Below are positions 1 to 7,460 of a stretch of 64,000 bases of DNA, in pieces; position 1 is the first letter of the stretch; the number at the start of each line of letters is the position of its first letter. The notes beneath the pieces were generated by a model, which did no database searches, had not been told where the DNA came from, and worked only from the letters and a program-made list of their open reading frames with translations. Origin of the DNA: Micromonospora chokoriensis (lineage in GTDB: Bacteria; Actinomycetota; Actinomycetes; Mycobacteriales; Micromonosporaceae); assembly GCF_900091505.1 (NCBI RefSeq), contig NZ_LT607409.1:3410001-3474000 (forward strand), given 5' to 3'. Both the position numbers and the translations under genes were made by a program.

Positions 1-47
1 AAGTAGGGCCTGTCCCCGCCGCCCACTCTCGCGGTCGGTGTCGACCC

Positions 48-89
48 TGGCGGCGGATTCCGGGTGCGGTAGTGCCCGGTCCGCCGCCA
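48..89 (-). terminator. Hairpin terminator downstream of the SDR gene
   Basis: A 10-bp perfect stem (TGGCGGCGGA at 48-57 with TCCGCCGCCA at 80-89) encloses a 5-bp stem (60-64 with 75-79). It lies 27 bases beyond the stop codon of the minus-strand SDR gene. There is no T-run, as is usual for high-GC actinobacteria. Nothing else is seen in 1-115. Confidence 0.55.
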
Positions 90-115
90 CGGGTCTCACT
101 GTGACCGGCCCGTCC

Positions 116-868
116 TCAGATCGCGAGCGCCCCGCCGTCGACGGGGAGGAGCACCCCGTGGATGTGTGACGCTTCGTTGCTGGCAAGGAAGATCACGGCT
201 GCGGCGGTGTCCTGCACGCTACCCGTGTGCCGATCGGGGTTGTTCTGGGCGAGCTTCTCCAGGAGAGGGCGGAGGTCTTCGTTGCTCTCCGTGATGGTGG
301 GTCCGGGGGCGACGGTGTTCACCCGCACGCCGTCGGCGGCCAGCTCCGCAGCCCACGACCTCGTCAGCGAGTGCAGGGCCGCCTTGCTGGCACCGTACAG
401 CGAGGTGAACGTGATGCCGTCGACGCCGCCGATCGAGCCGATGTTGATCACCGAGCCGCCGCCGTGCTCCACCATGCCGGGCACCAGGGCCGCCGTCAGG
501 AGGAACGGGGCCTTGATGTTGACCTCCAGCACCTTGTCGATCTGTTCCTCGGTCGACTCCGTCATGGGGTGCGGCGGCACGAGGAAGGCGGCGTTGTTGA
601 CCAGGATGTCGATCGGCCGCCCCGCGAGGGCGGTCGCCTCCTGCGCAAGGCGGCGGACCTCGGTGCCACCTGCGGAGAGGTCTGCCTCGACGAAGTGGGC
701 GATGCCGCCCTCCGCGACGATTCCGTCGACGACCTGAGCCCCCTGTTCCGGGCCAAGTCCGGTCACGACGACGATGGCGCCCTCGCGGGCCATCGCCTCC
801 GCCACGCCGCGCCCGATTCCGCTCGTCGAGCCGGTGACCAGTGCAGCGCGCCCTTCGAGGCGATTCAT
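116..868 (-). CDS. SDR family NAD(P)-dependent oxidoreductase
   Basis: This is a 250-residue classical short-chain dehydrogenase/reductase. The Rossmann nucleotide-binding motif TGSTSGIG lies near residue 13, the NNAA structural motif near 91, the catalytic Ser in IGSIGG near 145 and the YGASK active-site motif near 158. Length is standard for the family. The ATG start lies just after a GGAGGT-like ribosome site on the minus strand. The substrate cannot be read from sequence. A perfect 8+8 bp palindrome lies 73 bases upstream (941-958) and suggests control by a TetR-type repressor whose gene is not in the window. The gene appears monocistronic and ends at a hairpin terminator. Confidence 0.9.
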   Translation of the reverse strand: MNRLEGRAALVTGSTSGIGRGVAEAMAREGAIVVVTGLGPEQGAQVVDGIVAEGGIAHFVEADLSAGGTEVRRLAQEATALAGRPIDILVNNAAFLVPPHPMTESTEEQIDKVLEVNIKAPFLLTAALVPGMVEHGGGSVINIGSIGGVDGITFTSLYGASKAALHSLTRSWAAELAADGVRVNTVAPGPTITESNEDLRPLLEKLAQNNPDRHTGSVQDTAAAVIFLASNEASHIHGVLLPVDGGALAI

Positions 869-940
869 GGCAATACCTCCGGTTGTTGCGGTGCTGTCAA
901 TGGACGCGTACGGCTGACCCTCTCGTCGAACTCATCCATA

Positions 941-958
941 CTTGCTTGAGCAAGCAAG
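941..958. promoter_or_regulatory. Palindromic operator upstream of the SDR gene
   Basis: CTTGCTTG-AG-CAAGCAAG is a perfect inverted repeat with 8-bp arms and a 2-bp spacer. It is AT-rich for this genome and is followed on the minus strand by TATGGAT, a plausible -10 box. The size and symmetry match TetR-family operators. The rest of 869-1135 holds nothing recognisable. Confidence 0.5.
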
Positions 959-1135
959 CACTTCCGATGGTAGCGCGACATCCGGCGGGCCCGAGCGCCA
1001 TGCCACCGCCGCAGACGTGGGCTTCGACACCGCATCCCCCGGGATCGGCCGTCCACGCCGGCCCGACGGGTATGGCTGTCGACCCGGACGCCGGGGTGGG
1101 GGAGTGGGTAGGGCGTGGGGTGGCGGCGTCGGGCT

Positions 1136-2125
1136 TCAGCGGGTGGTCGGGAAGAGGTGGGCGTGCAGGGCGCCCGGGTCGGTGACCTCGGGGAGTTCGC
1201 GGGCGGCCAGCCAGGCTGCGGCGACCGCCCCGTCGCCGGCGGTACGGAGTGGCGCCTCGGGCCAGTGTCGGCCGACCTCGGCCCGGACGGCGGTGGCCAG
1301 CGGGGTGTCGCCGGTGAGCAGCCCGCCGCCGAGGACGACCGGTGTCCTCGCCTCGGCCGGGCGGATCCGGCGCACGCTCGCGGCCAGGTGCGTCGCCGCC
1401 TCGGCGATCAGCGCGGTGGCGACCGGCTCGCCCTCGGCGGCGGCGGTGCTGACCAGTGGAGCCAGGCGGGCCAGCTCGATCGGAGGCCGGCGGGTCACGG
1501 CCTGGATCGCGGCGTCGACGGTGTCCCGTGGGCGGGCGGCGATCTCGGTGCCGCCCATCAGCTCGGCGAGGACGGCCGTGGTCAGCGGGCCGAGGGCGTG
1601 GCCGGAATCCAGGTCGGCGAGCAGTCGGCGTACCGCTTCGCGACCGAGCCAGAAGCCGGACCCCGCGTCGCCGAGGAGCCAGCCGTGCCCGTCGGCGACC
1701 CGGTCGAGGCGCAGGTCGTGGACCTGCGCGGTGATCGCCCCGGTGCCGGCGATGAGCACCGTGCCGTCCGGTTCGGCGGTGCCGGAAGCGTACGCGACGA
1801 GGGCGTCGCCGTGCACGGCGTACGCGCAGCGCAGGCCGGCGTCGTGCCAGGCCTTGTCGAAGGCGGCGCGCCCGGCGGGATCGGCGAGTAGTCGGGCCGC
1901 GCCGGCCAGGCCGATCGTGCCGGCGACCACCCGGGCGGGGTCGAGGTCGACGAGGGCGGCGCGGAGTGCGGTCAGCAGTTCGACGGCGGCGCGTTCTGCG
2001 CCGTGACTGGTCGGGTTTCCGCCGCCGGCGCGGCCGGAGCCGACGCGTCGTCCGGTGAGGGTCAGGGCGGTCGCCCGGGTGGACGTACCGCCGATGTCGA
2101 GGCCGACCACGACGGTGTCGGACAT
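1136..2125 (-). CDS. N-acetylglucosamine kinase-like protein, BadF/BadG/BcrA/BcrD ATPase family
   Basis: This 329-residue sugar-kinase-fold protein opens with the phosphate-1 motif GLDIGGTSTRA of the actin/hexokinase/Hsp70 superfamily. A second ATPase motif, LIAGTGAI, is near residue 125. Family members phosphorylate N-acetylglucosamine or related amino sugars. The ATG at 2125 is chosen because AAGGAGA precedes it by about 7 bases. The open frame runs further upstream to 2293 without family-like sequence. The gene is divergent from the RpiR/SIS/NgcEFG operon, which supports a role as the kinase for imported GlcNAc or chitobiose products. Confidence 0.85.
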   Translation of the reverse strand: MSDTVVVGLDIGGTSTRATALTLTGRRVGSGRAGGGNPTSHGAERAAVELLTALRAALVDLDPARVVAGTIGLAGAARLLADPAGRAAFDKAWHDAGLRCAYAVHGDALVAYASGTAEPDGTVLIAGTGAITAQVHDLRLDRVADGHGWLLGDAGSGFWLGREAVRRLLADLDSGHALGPLTTAVLAELMGGTEIAARPRDTVDAAIQAVTRRPPIELARLAPLVSTAAAEGEPVATALIAEAATHLAASVRRIRPAEARTPVVLGGGLLTGDTPLATAVRAEVGRHWPEAPLRTAGDGAVAAAWLAARELPEVTDPGALHAHLFPTTR

Positions 2126-2228
2126 CGGCACGGTTCTCCTTGCGCTGGACGACGTTCGGGACTGTTCATGCTGGTCGGCCCCGTCGCGCGGGGCAAGATC
2201 CGACGGGCCCGGCGGCTTGTGCGCCAGG

Positions 2229-2307
2229 TAACAGTTTGAAAACTTCGCCCACAGTCTTGACACAGAGGGGCCTTCAGTAAGAACTTTTACCACTAACAGT
2301 TAACAGT
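2229..2307. promoter_or_regulatory. Divergent promoter region with repeated TAACAGT boxes
   Basis: The 206-bp gap between the divergent kinase and RpiR genes is locally AT-rich. It carries TAACAGT three times: at 2229-2235, and as two abutting copies at 2294-2300 and 2301-2307. A TTGACA hexamer near 2257 could be the -35 box of the rightward promoter. The heptamers are candidate binding sites for the adjacent RpiR regulator, by inference only. Confidence 0.4.
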
Positions 2308-2331
2308 CTTTTCGGAAAGGCGAGGCGACCC

Positions 2332-3285
2332 ATGGTTGATCACGAGGTGGACACCGCCGCGGGGACCGCGGTGGTCGACGCCGACGTGGTCGACCGCAGG
2401 AGCTCCGCCTCCGACGGGGTGCTGGCCCGCGTCCGCAACGGACTCGGCGAGCTGACCGGCGCGCTCCGCCGGGTCGCCGAGCACGTGCTGAGCGACCCGG
2501 AGGCCGCCGCCCGATCCACCATCGTGGAGCTCGCCGAGCGGAGCGGCACCTCACCGGCGACCATCACCCGGTTCTGCCGGGCGATGGGCTTCGAGGGGTA
2601 CGCCGACCTGCGGCTGGGCATCGCCTCCGAGACCGGTCGGGCCCGCTCGGCCGGCTGGACCGTCGACATCGGACGCGAGATCCAGCCGAGCGACCCGCTC
2701 GGCCGGGTGCTCGACCAGATCATGGCGGCCGACACCCGCGCCATGCACGACACCGCCACCCTGCTCGACCTCGCCGAGGTGGAGCGGGCCGCGGTGGCCA
2801 TCGCGCGTGCCAACCGGGTGAACATCTTCGGCGCCAGCGGCAGCGCGTTGGTCGGCGAGGAGATGCAGTTCAGCCTGCACCGCATCGGCGTGGCCGCGTG
2901 GGCGTGGAACGACGTGCACGAGGGCCTCGCCAGCGCCGCGTTGTTGCGGTCCGGGGACGTGGCGCTCGGCATCTCGCACACCGGGCAGACCCGGGAGACG
3001 ATCGAGATGCTCGCCGAGGCCGGCAGCCGGGGGGCCACCACGCTCGCGCTCACCGGCTTCCCCCGCTCACCGTTGGCCGAGCTGGCCGACATCGTGCTGC
3101 TCACCGCCAGCCAGGCGACGACGTTCCGACCGGACGCGCTCTCCGCCCGGCACCCGCAGCTCGTCGTGCTCGACCTGCTCTACATCGCCGTCGCCCAACG
3201 GACGCACGACCGGGCGCACGCGGCCTTCCGGCGTACCGCGCAGGCCGTCGACGGGCACAAGGCAGCGAAGGGAAGCGTGTCATGA
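2332..3285 (+). CDS. MurR/RpiR family transcriptional regulator
   Basis: This 317-residue protein has the RpiR layout. An N-terminal HTH_6 domain (about residues 30-105) holds the helix-turn-helix VELAERSGTSPATITRFCRA. A C-terminal SIS phosphosugar-binding domain (about 155-290) shows the FGASGSA and SHTGQT phosphate-binding loops. Such regulators sense amino-sugar or sugar phosphates. The first gene of the rightward operon, it overlaps the SIS gene by 4 bases (ATGA). GGAAAGGCGAGG precedes the ATG. It most likely controls the ngc operon and the divergent kinase. Confidence 0.9.
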   Translation: MVDHEVDTAAGTAVVDADVVDRRSSASDGVLARVRNGLGELTGALRRVAEHVLSDPEAAARSTIVELAERSGTSPATITRFCRAMGFEGYADLRLGIASETGRARSAGWTVDIGREIQPSDPLGRVLDQIMAADTRAMHDTATLLDLAEVERAAVAIARANRVNIFGASGSALVGEEMQFSLHRIGVAAWAWNDVHEGLASAALLRSGDVALGISHTGQTRETIEMLAEAGSRGATTLALTGFPRSPLAELADIVLLTASQATTFRPDALSARHPQLVVLDLLYIAVAQRTHDRAHAAFRRTAQAVDGHKAAKGSVS

Positions 3286-4031
3286 TCAGCGCCCAGGGGT
3301 ACGCGGACGCCGTCCGCCCGGTGCTCGACCGGCTGCTCGACTCGGAGGCCGACGGGATCACCCGGGCCGCCGACCTGATCGCCGACAGCCTGCGCGACGG
3401 TGGTGTGCTCCAGGCGTTCGGGGCCGGGCACTCCGAGGCGTTCGCCGCCGAGTTGGTGGCCCGGGCCGGTGGGTTGGTCCCCACCAACCGGCTGTCGGTA
3501 CGGGACCTGGTGATGCACGGCGACGCCCCGCGTGACGTGCTCGCCGATCCCAAGCTGGAACGCGACCCCTCCATCGCCCACCAGATCTACGCGCTCGCGG
3601 CGCCCCAGCCGCGGGACGTGTTCGTGGTGGCATCCCAATCCGGCATCAACGGCTCGGTGGTCGAGCTGGCGGCGCTGGTCACCGAGCGCGGTCACCCGTT
3701 GATCGCGGTCACCTCGGTCGAGCACACCGCACGGGTCGCACCACGGCACCCGTCCGGGCAGCGGCTCGCCGACCTCGCCGACGTCGTGCTGGACAACGGC
3801 GCGCCGTACGGCGATGCACTGCTGCCGCTCGAGGGCGGCGGCGCGGTCTGTGCGGTCTCCTCGGTCACCACGGCGCTGCTGGCGCAGCTGTTGACCGCTG
3901 AGGTCGTACGACGGTTCCACCAGGCCGGGGAGGTACCCCCTATCTACCTCTCCGCCAACGTCCCCGGCGGGGACGAGCACAACCTCGCCCTCGAGTCGCG
4001 GTACGCCGGGCGTCTCCGGCGAACCGCCTGA
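3282..4031 (+). CDS. SIS domain-containing phosphosugar-binding protein
   Basis: This 249-residue protein is a single SIS (sugar isomerase) domain with phosphosugar-binding loops at GAGHSEAFAAE and SQSGINGSVVELA. It resembles the UPF0309 group, often found beside amino-sugar kinases and importers. The exact reaction is not known; isomerase or etherase-like chemistry on an amino-sugar phosphate is likely. The start is the ATG at 3282 that overlaps the RpiR stop codon as ATGA, so the two proteins should be translationally coupled. The open frame extends upstream inside the regulator gene but that stretch is shadow. Confidence 0.85.
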   Translation: MISAQGYADAVRPVLDRLLDSEADGITRAADLIADSLRDGGVLQAFGAGHSEAFAAELVARAGGLVPTNRLSVRDLVMHGDAPRDVLADPKLERDPSIAHQIYALAAPQPRDVFVVASQSGINGSVVELAALVTERGHPLIAVTSVEHTARVAPRHPSGQRLADLADVVLDNGAPYGDALLPLEGGGAVCAVSSVTTALLAQLLTAEVVRRFHQAGEVPPIYLSANVPGGDEHNLALESRYAGRLRRTA

Positions 4032-4056
4032 CCCGACACCACAAGGAGAGTCGAAG

Positions 4057-5469
4057 ATGTCGGATTCCCCCGAGAACATCGGTGACCTGAGCCGTCGGAC
4101 CCTGCTGCAGCGCGCCGCGGCTGCCGGTCTGCTCGCCGTTCCGGCGGCGGGCATGTTGAGTGCCTGTGCCGGCAGCGAGCCGTCCAAGTCGGAGGACAGC
4201 GGTGCCGCGAAGAGCAAGGACAACCCGTTCGGTGTCAAGGACGGCAGCGCCGTCAAGGTGGTCGTCTTCAACGGCGGTCTGGGCGACCAGTGGGCCAAGG
4301 AGGACAAGGTCCTCTTCAACGCCAAGCACCCGAACATCACCGTCAACATGAGCTCCACCCAGAAGATCAAGACCGAAGAACAGCCGAAGATGGCGACCCA
4401 ACCGAGCGACCTGGTGATGAACTCGGGCGCGGACATCATGGATCGCAGCACGCTGATCAACGAGGGTGCGATCGAGCCGCTCGACGACCTGCTCACCGCC
4501 CCCGCGTGGGACAGCGAGGGCACGGTTGCCGACTCGCTGCTGCCGGGCACGGTCACCGACGGCACCCAGAACGGCAAGTTCTACGTGGTGAACGTGGCCT
4601 ACACGGTCTGGGGCAACTGGTACAACGCGGCCCTGTTCAAGCGTGAGGGCTGGCAGGCGCCGACCACCTGGGACGACTTCTTCGCTCTCGCCCCGAAGAT
4701 CAAGGCCAAGGGCATGGCGCCGTACGTGCACGACGCCGCGCACGGTTACTACCCGCGCTGGGCGCTCTTCGCCAGCATCTGGAAGGCCGTCGGCAAGCAG
4801 CCGATCATCGACATCGACAACCTGAAGGACAACGCCTGGAAGGCCGACGGCATCGTCGCGGCGCTGGAGCCGTGGGAGAAGCTGGTCAAGGACAAGCTGC
4901 TGCTGCCGGGCAAGCTCGACCACACCCAGTCGCAGCAGGCCTGGCTCGACGGCAAGGCGGCCTTCATCCAGGTCGGCACCTGGCTCAAGAACGAGATGTC
5001 GGCGACCATCCCGCCGGGCTTCGAGATGACCCTGTCGGACTACTGGTCCAAGCCGGGCGACAAGGCCGCCAAGGACGTCTTCGCCTCGTCCGGCGAAGGC
5101 TTCGTGGTGCCGAGCAAGGCGCCGAACAAGGCGGCCGCGAAGGAGTTCCTGCGGGCCATCCTCTCCAAGGCCGGCTCGGCGAAGTTCGCGGAGCTGACCA
5201 AGTCGCTCGCCTCGACCAAGGGCTCCGGCGACAACGTCCAGGACACCGCGCTGGCCTCGGCCAACACGCTCATGAAGAGCGGCAGCACGGACCTGATCTC
5301 GGTCAAGTTCCCGGACTTCTACGCCGACCTGGACAAGGAGAGCCAGAACCTGTCCGAGGAGCTGATGGCGGGGCGCCTCACCGCGCAGCAGTTCGTCGAC
5401 AAGATGCAGGCGGCCGCGGACAAGGTCGCGAAGGACTCCTCCGTCAAGAAGCAGACCCGTACCGCCTGA
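4057..5469 (+). CDS. ngcE: N-acetylglucosamine/chitobiose ABC transporter, substrate-binding lipoprotein (NgcE-type)
   Basis: This 470-residue extracellular solute-binding protein has a twin-arginine signal (LSRRTLLQRAAAAG, residues 11-24) followed by a lipobox ending LSAC near residue 36. It should be a Tat-exported lipoprotein. The rest is a family-1 sugar-binding fold. NgcE of Streptomyces binds GlcNAc and chitobiose, and length and gene order match. The start follows AAGGAGAG by 8 bases. It is followed at once by two permease genes, while an amino-sugar kinase and SIS protein precede, which supports the substrate call. No ATPase gene is in the operon. Confidence 0.88.
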   Translation: MSDSPENIGDLSRRTLLQRAAAAGLLAVPAAGMLSACAGSEPSKSEDSGAAKSKDNPFGVKDGSAVKVVVFNGGLGDQWAKEDKVLFNAKHPNITVNMSSTQKIKTEEQPKMATQPSDLVMNSGADIMDRSTLINEGAIEPLDDLLTAPAWDSEGTVADSLLPGTVTDGTQNGKFYVVNVAYTVWGNWYNAALFKREGWQAPTTWDDFFALAPKIKAKGMAPYVHDAAHGYYPRWALFASIWKAVGKQPIIDIDNLKDNAWKADGIVAALEPWEKLVKDKLLLPGKLDHTQSQQAWLDGKAAFIQVGTWLKNEMSATIPPGFEMTLSDYWSKPGDKAAKDVFASSGEGFVVPSKAPNKAAAKEFLRAILSKAGSAKFAELTKSLASTKGSGDNVQDTALASANTLMKSGSTDLISVKFPDFYADLDKESQNLSEELMAGRLTAQQFVDKMQAAADKVAKDSSVKKQTRTA

Positions 5470-5501
5470 CAGGCCCTGATCAGCTAGAGAAGTGAGTGAC
5501 C

Positions 5502-6443
5502 ATGCGGCACGGTGTTGCGCGTTTCGTCACGGGTTTCCTGGCTCTGCCGCTTGCGCTGTACCTCTTCTACGTGGTGTGGCCCTTCGTGCAGGCGGCGGGA
5601 TACTCGTTGACCGACTGGGGTGGTTACTCGGACACCCAGAACTTCGTCGGTCTGGACAACTACGTCCGGCTGTTGTCGGATGAGTTGATCAGGAAGGCCT
5701 TCTGGCACAACGTCTTCTTCCTGGTCACCGTGCCGCTGTTCACCATCGCGCTGGCCCTGTTCCTCGCGTTCCTGCTCAATGTGGGCGGACGCGAGGACAG
5801 GGCCGGCATCCGAGGGGTGTTCGGCTCCGGGATCTACAAGATCATCTTCTTCTTCCCGCAGGTGCTGTCGCTGGTGGTCATCGCCGTCATGTGGCAGCAG
5901 ATCTACCGCAGCGACGGCCAGGGCCTGATCAACGGGCTGTTGATCAAGATCGGTCTGGTCGACGCGGACAACCCGATCGCGTTCACCGCCGACCCGGAGC
6001 CCTTCCTCGGCGTGCCCGCGGTGCTCTGGTGGCTGCTGCTGATCGCAGTCTGGAGCGGCGCCGGCTTCTACATGGTGCTCTTCTCGGCGGCGATGCAGTC
6101 CATCCCGAAGGACATCTACGAGGCGGCCCTCCTGGACGGGGCCAGCCGGTTCCACACCTTCTTCAAGATCACGCTGCCCCTGCTGCGGGACACCGTCTCG
6201 GTCGCCTGGGTCTACCTGGGCTTCATCGCGCTGGACATGTACGCCCTGGTCTTCGTCATGACGCCCAGCCAGGGTGGCCCGAACCACGCCAGTGAGATCT
6301 TCGCGTCGGTGCTCAACTTCACCGCGTTCCAGAAGGGCCAGTTCGGTTACGCCTGCGCGATGGGTGTAGCCCTGGCGATCTTCACGATCCTGCTCGCCGC
6401 GGCGCAGCTCAGGATCACCCGTCGCGACCGTATCGAGTACTGA
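5502..6443 (+). CDS. ngcF: Carbohydrate ABC transporter permease (NgcF-type)
   Basis: This 313-residue MalF-type inner-membrane permease has about six to seven hydrophobic segments. The cytoplasmic EAA loop near residue 207, reading YEAALLDGASRFHTFFKITLP, docks the ATPase. The ATG at 5502 is preferred over the in-frame GTG at 5496 because GAGAAG lies 9 bases before the ATG but only 3 before the GTG. It is second in the ngcEFG set, with 32 bases between ngcE and this gene. It forms the channel with the next gene product. Confidence 0.88.
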   Translation: MRHGVARFVTGFLALPLALYLFYVVWPFVQAAGYSLTDWGGYSDTQNFVGLDNYVRLLSDELIRKAFWHNVFFLVTVPLFTIALALFLAFLLNVGGREDRAGIRGVFGSGIYKIIFFFPQVLSLVVIAVMWQQIYRSDGQGLINGLLIKIGLVDADNPIAFTADPEPFLGVPAVLWWLLLIAVWSGAGFYMVLFSAAMQSIPKDIYEAALLDGASRFHTFFKITLPLLRDTVSVAWVYLGFIALDMYALVFVMTPSQGGPNHASEIFASVLNFTAFQKGQFGYACAMGVALAIFTILLAAAQLRITRRDRIEY

Positions 6444-6455
6444 GGAGGCTGGCCG

Positions 6456-7412
6456 ATGAGCACGGCGACTCACGATGGTCTGACCCGGCCCGATCAGAAC
6501 CCGGCCACCGCACCCAAGGGTGGGAAGGGCGACACGTCCGTCTCGGACGGGATCGGCGGCAAGTTCTTCAACGGCTTCTCCCACCTCTTCCTGCTGGTCT
6601 GGGCCGTGATGGTGATCTACCCGCTGCTGTGGGTGGTGATGTCGGCGCTCAAGACCGACTCGGAGGTCATCCGCCAGCCCCTGTCCCTGATCCCCGCCAA
6701 GCTCAACTGGGACAACTTCAGCCGGGCCTGGGGAGCGGGGCACCTCGGGTCGTTCTTCCTCAACACCGTGCTGGTGTTGGCCGGGAGCGTCACCCTGACC
6801 ATGTTGCTCGGCTCGATGGCCGCGTACGCGCTGGCCCGCTACGAGTTCCGGGGCAACCGGCTGATCTACTACGTGTTCCTCTCCGGCCTGACGCTGCCGG
6901 TCTACCTGGCCGCGGTGCCGCTGTTCAAGGGCGTCTACAACACCAGCGTCCACTTCCCGCTGCTGGGCCCGAACAAGCACCTCATGCTGATCCTCGTCTA
7001 CGTGGCATGGTCGCTGTCGTTCACCGTCTTCTTCATGCACTCGTTCTTCCGGACACTGCCCAACACCATCGCCGAGGCGGCCATGGTGGACGGCGCGTCG
7101 CACAGCCGGCTCTTCTTCAGCGTCATGCTGCCGATGTCCAAGCCCGGTCTGATCAGCATCGGCATCTTCAACGTGCTGGGTCAGTGGAACCAGTGGTACC
7201 TGCCGACCCTGCTCATGCAGTCGGTCGCCGGGGAGCCGAAGAACCAGGTGATCGCCCAGGGCCTGATCGAACTCTCGGTCAACCAGGGCTACAAATCGGA
7301 CTGGTCCGGTCTGTTCGCCGGGGTGACCATGGCGATGCTCCCGGTGCTCGTGGTCTACATCATCTTCCAGCGGCAGGTGCAGTCCGGCCTCACCGCGGGG
7401 GTCGGCAAGTAA
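6456..7412 (+). CDS. ngcG: Carbohydrate ABC transporter permease (NgcG-type)
   Basis: This 318-residue MalG-type permease has a roughly 45-residue polar N-terminal tail before the first membrane span. Six predicted transmembrane segments and the EAA motif AEAAMVDGASHSRLF (near residue 205) follow. GGAGG lies 9 bases before the ATG. It is the last gene of the operon and ends at a strong hairpin. The ATP-binding partner must come from elsewhere; the MsiK/UgpC-like ATPase at 49352-50560 is the only candidate visible here. Confidence 0.88.
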   Translation: MSTATHDGLTRPDQNPATAPKGGKGDTSVSDGIGGKFFNGFSHLFLLVWAVMVIYPLLWVVMSALKTDSEVIRQPLSLIPAKLNWDNFSRAWGAGHLGSFFLNTVLVLAGSVTLTMLLGSMAAYALARYEFRGNRLIYYVFLSGLTLPVYLAAVPLFKGVYNTSVHFPLLGPNKHLMLILVYVAWSLSFTVFFMHSFFRTLPNTIAEAAMVDGASHSRLFFSVMLPMSKPGLISIGIFNVLGQWNQWYLPTLLMQSVAGEPKNQVIAQGLIELSVNQGYKSDWSGLFAGVTMAMLPVLVVYIIFQRQVQSGLTAGVGK

Positions 7413-7419
7413 CCACCCG

Positions 7420-7460
7420 GACGAAAAGGGGCCCCTCGCCTGCCGAGGGGCCCCTTCGTC
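7420..7460. terminator. Bidirectional terminator between ngcG and the ABC exporter operon
   Basis: A perfect 13-bp stem (7426-7438 with 7444-7456) extends by GACGA/TCGTC pairing at its base, with two bulged A bases on the left arm and a 5-base loop. It sits between convergent genes, with the exporter stop codon at its right foot. Confidence 0.8.

Noticed and set aside
5484..7103. A 539-codon minus-strand open frame across ngcF and ngcG
   Set aside because: It is antisense to two clear permease genes, very rich in Arg, Gly and His, and has no family motif. It is a high-GC third-codon-position artefact. Many similar long frames in the window were rejected for the same reason.
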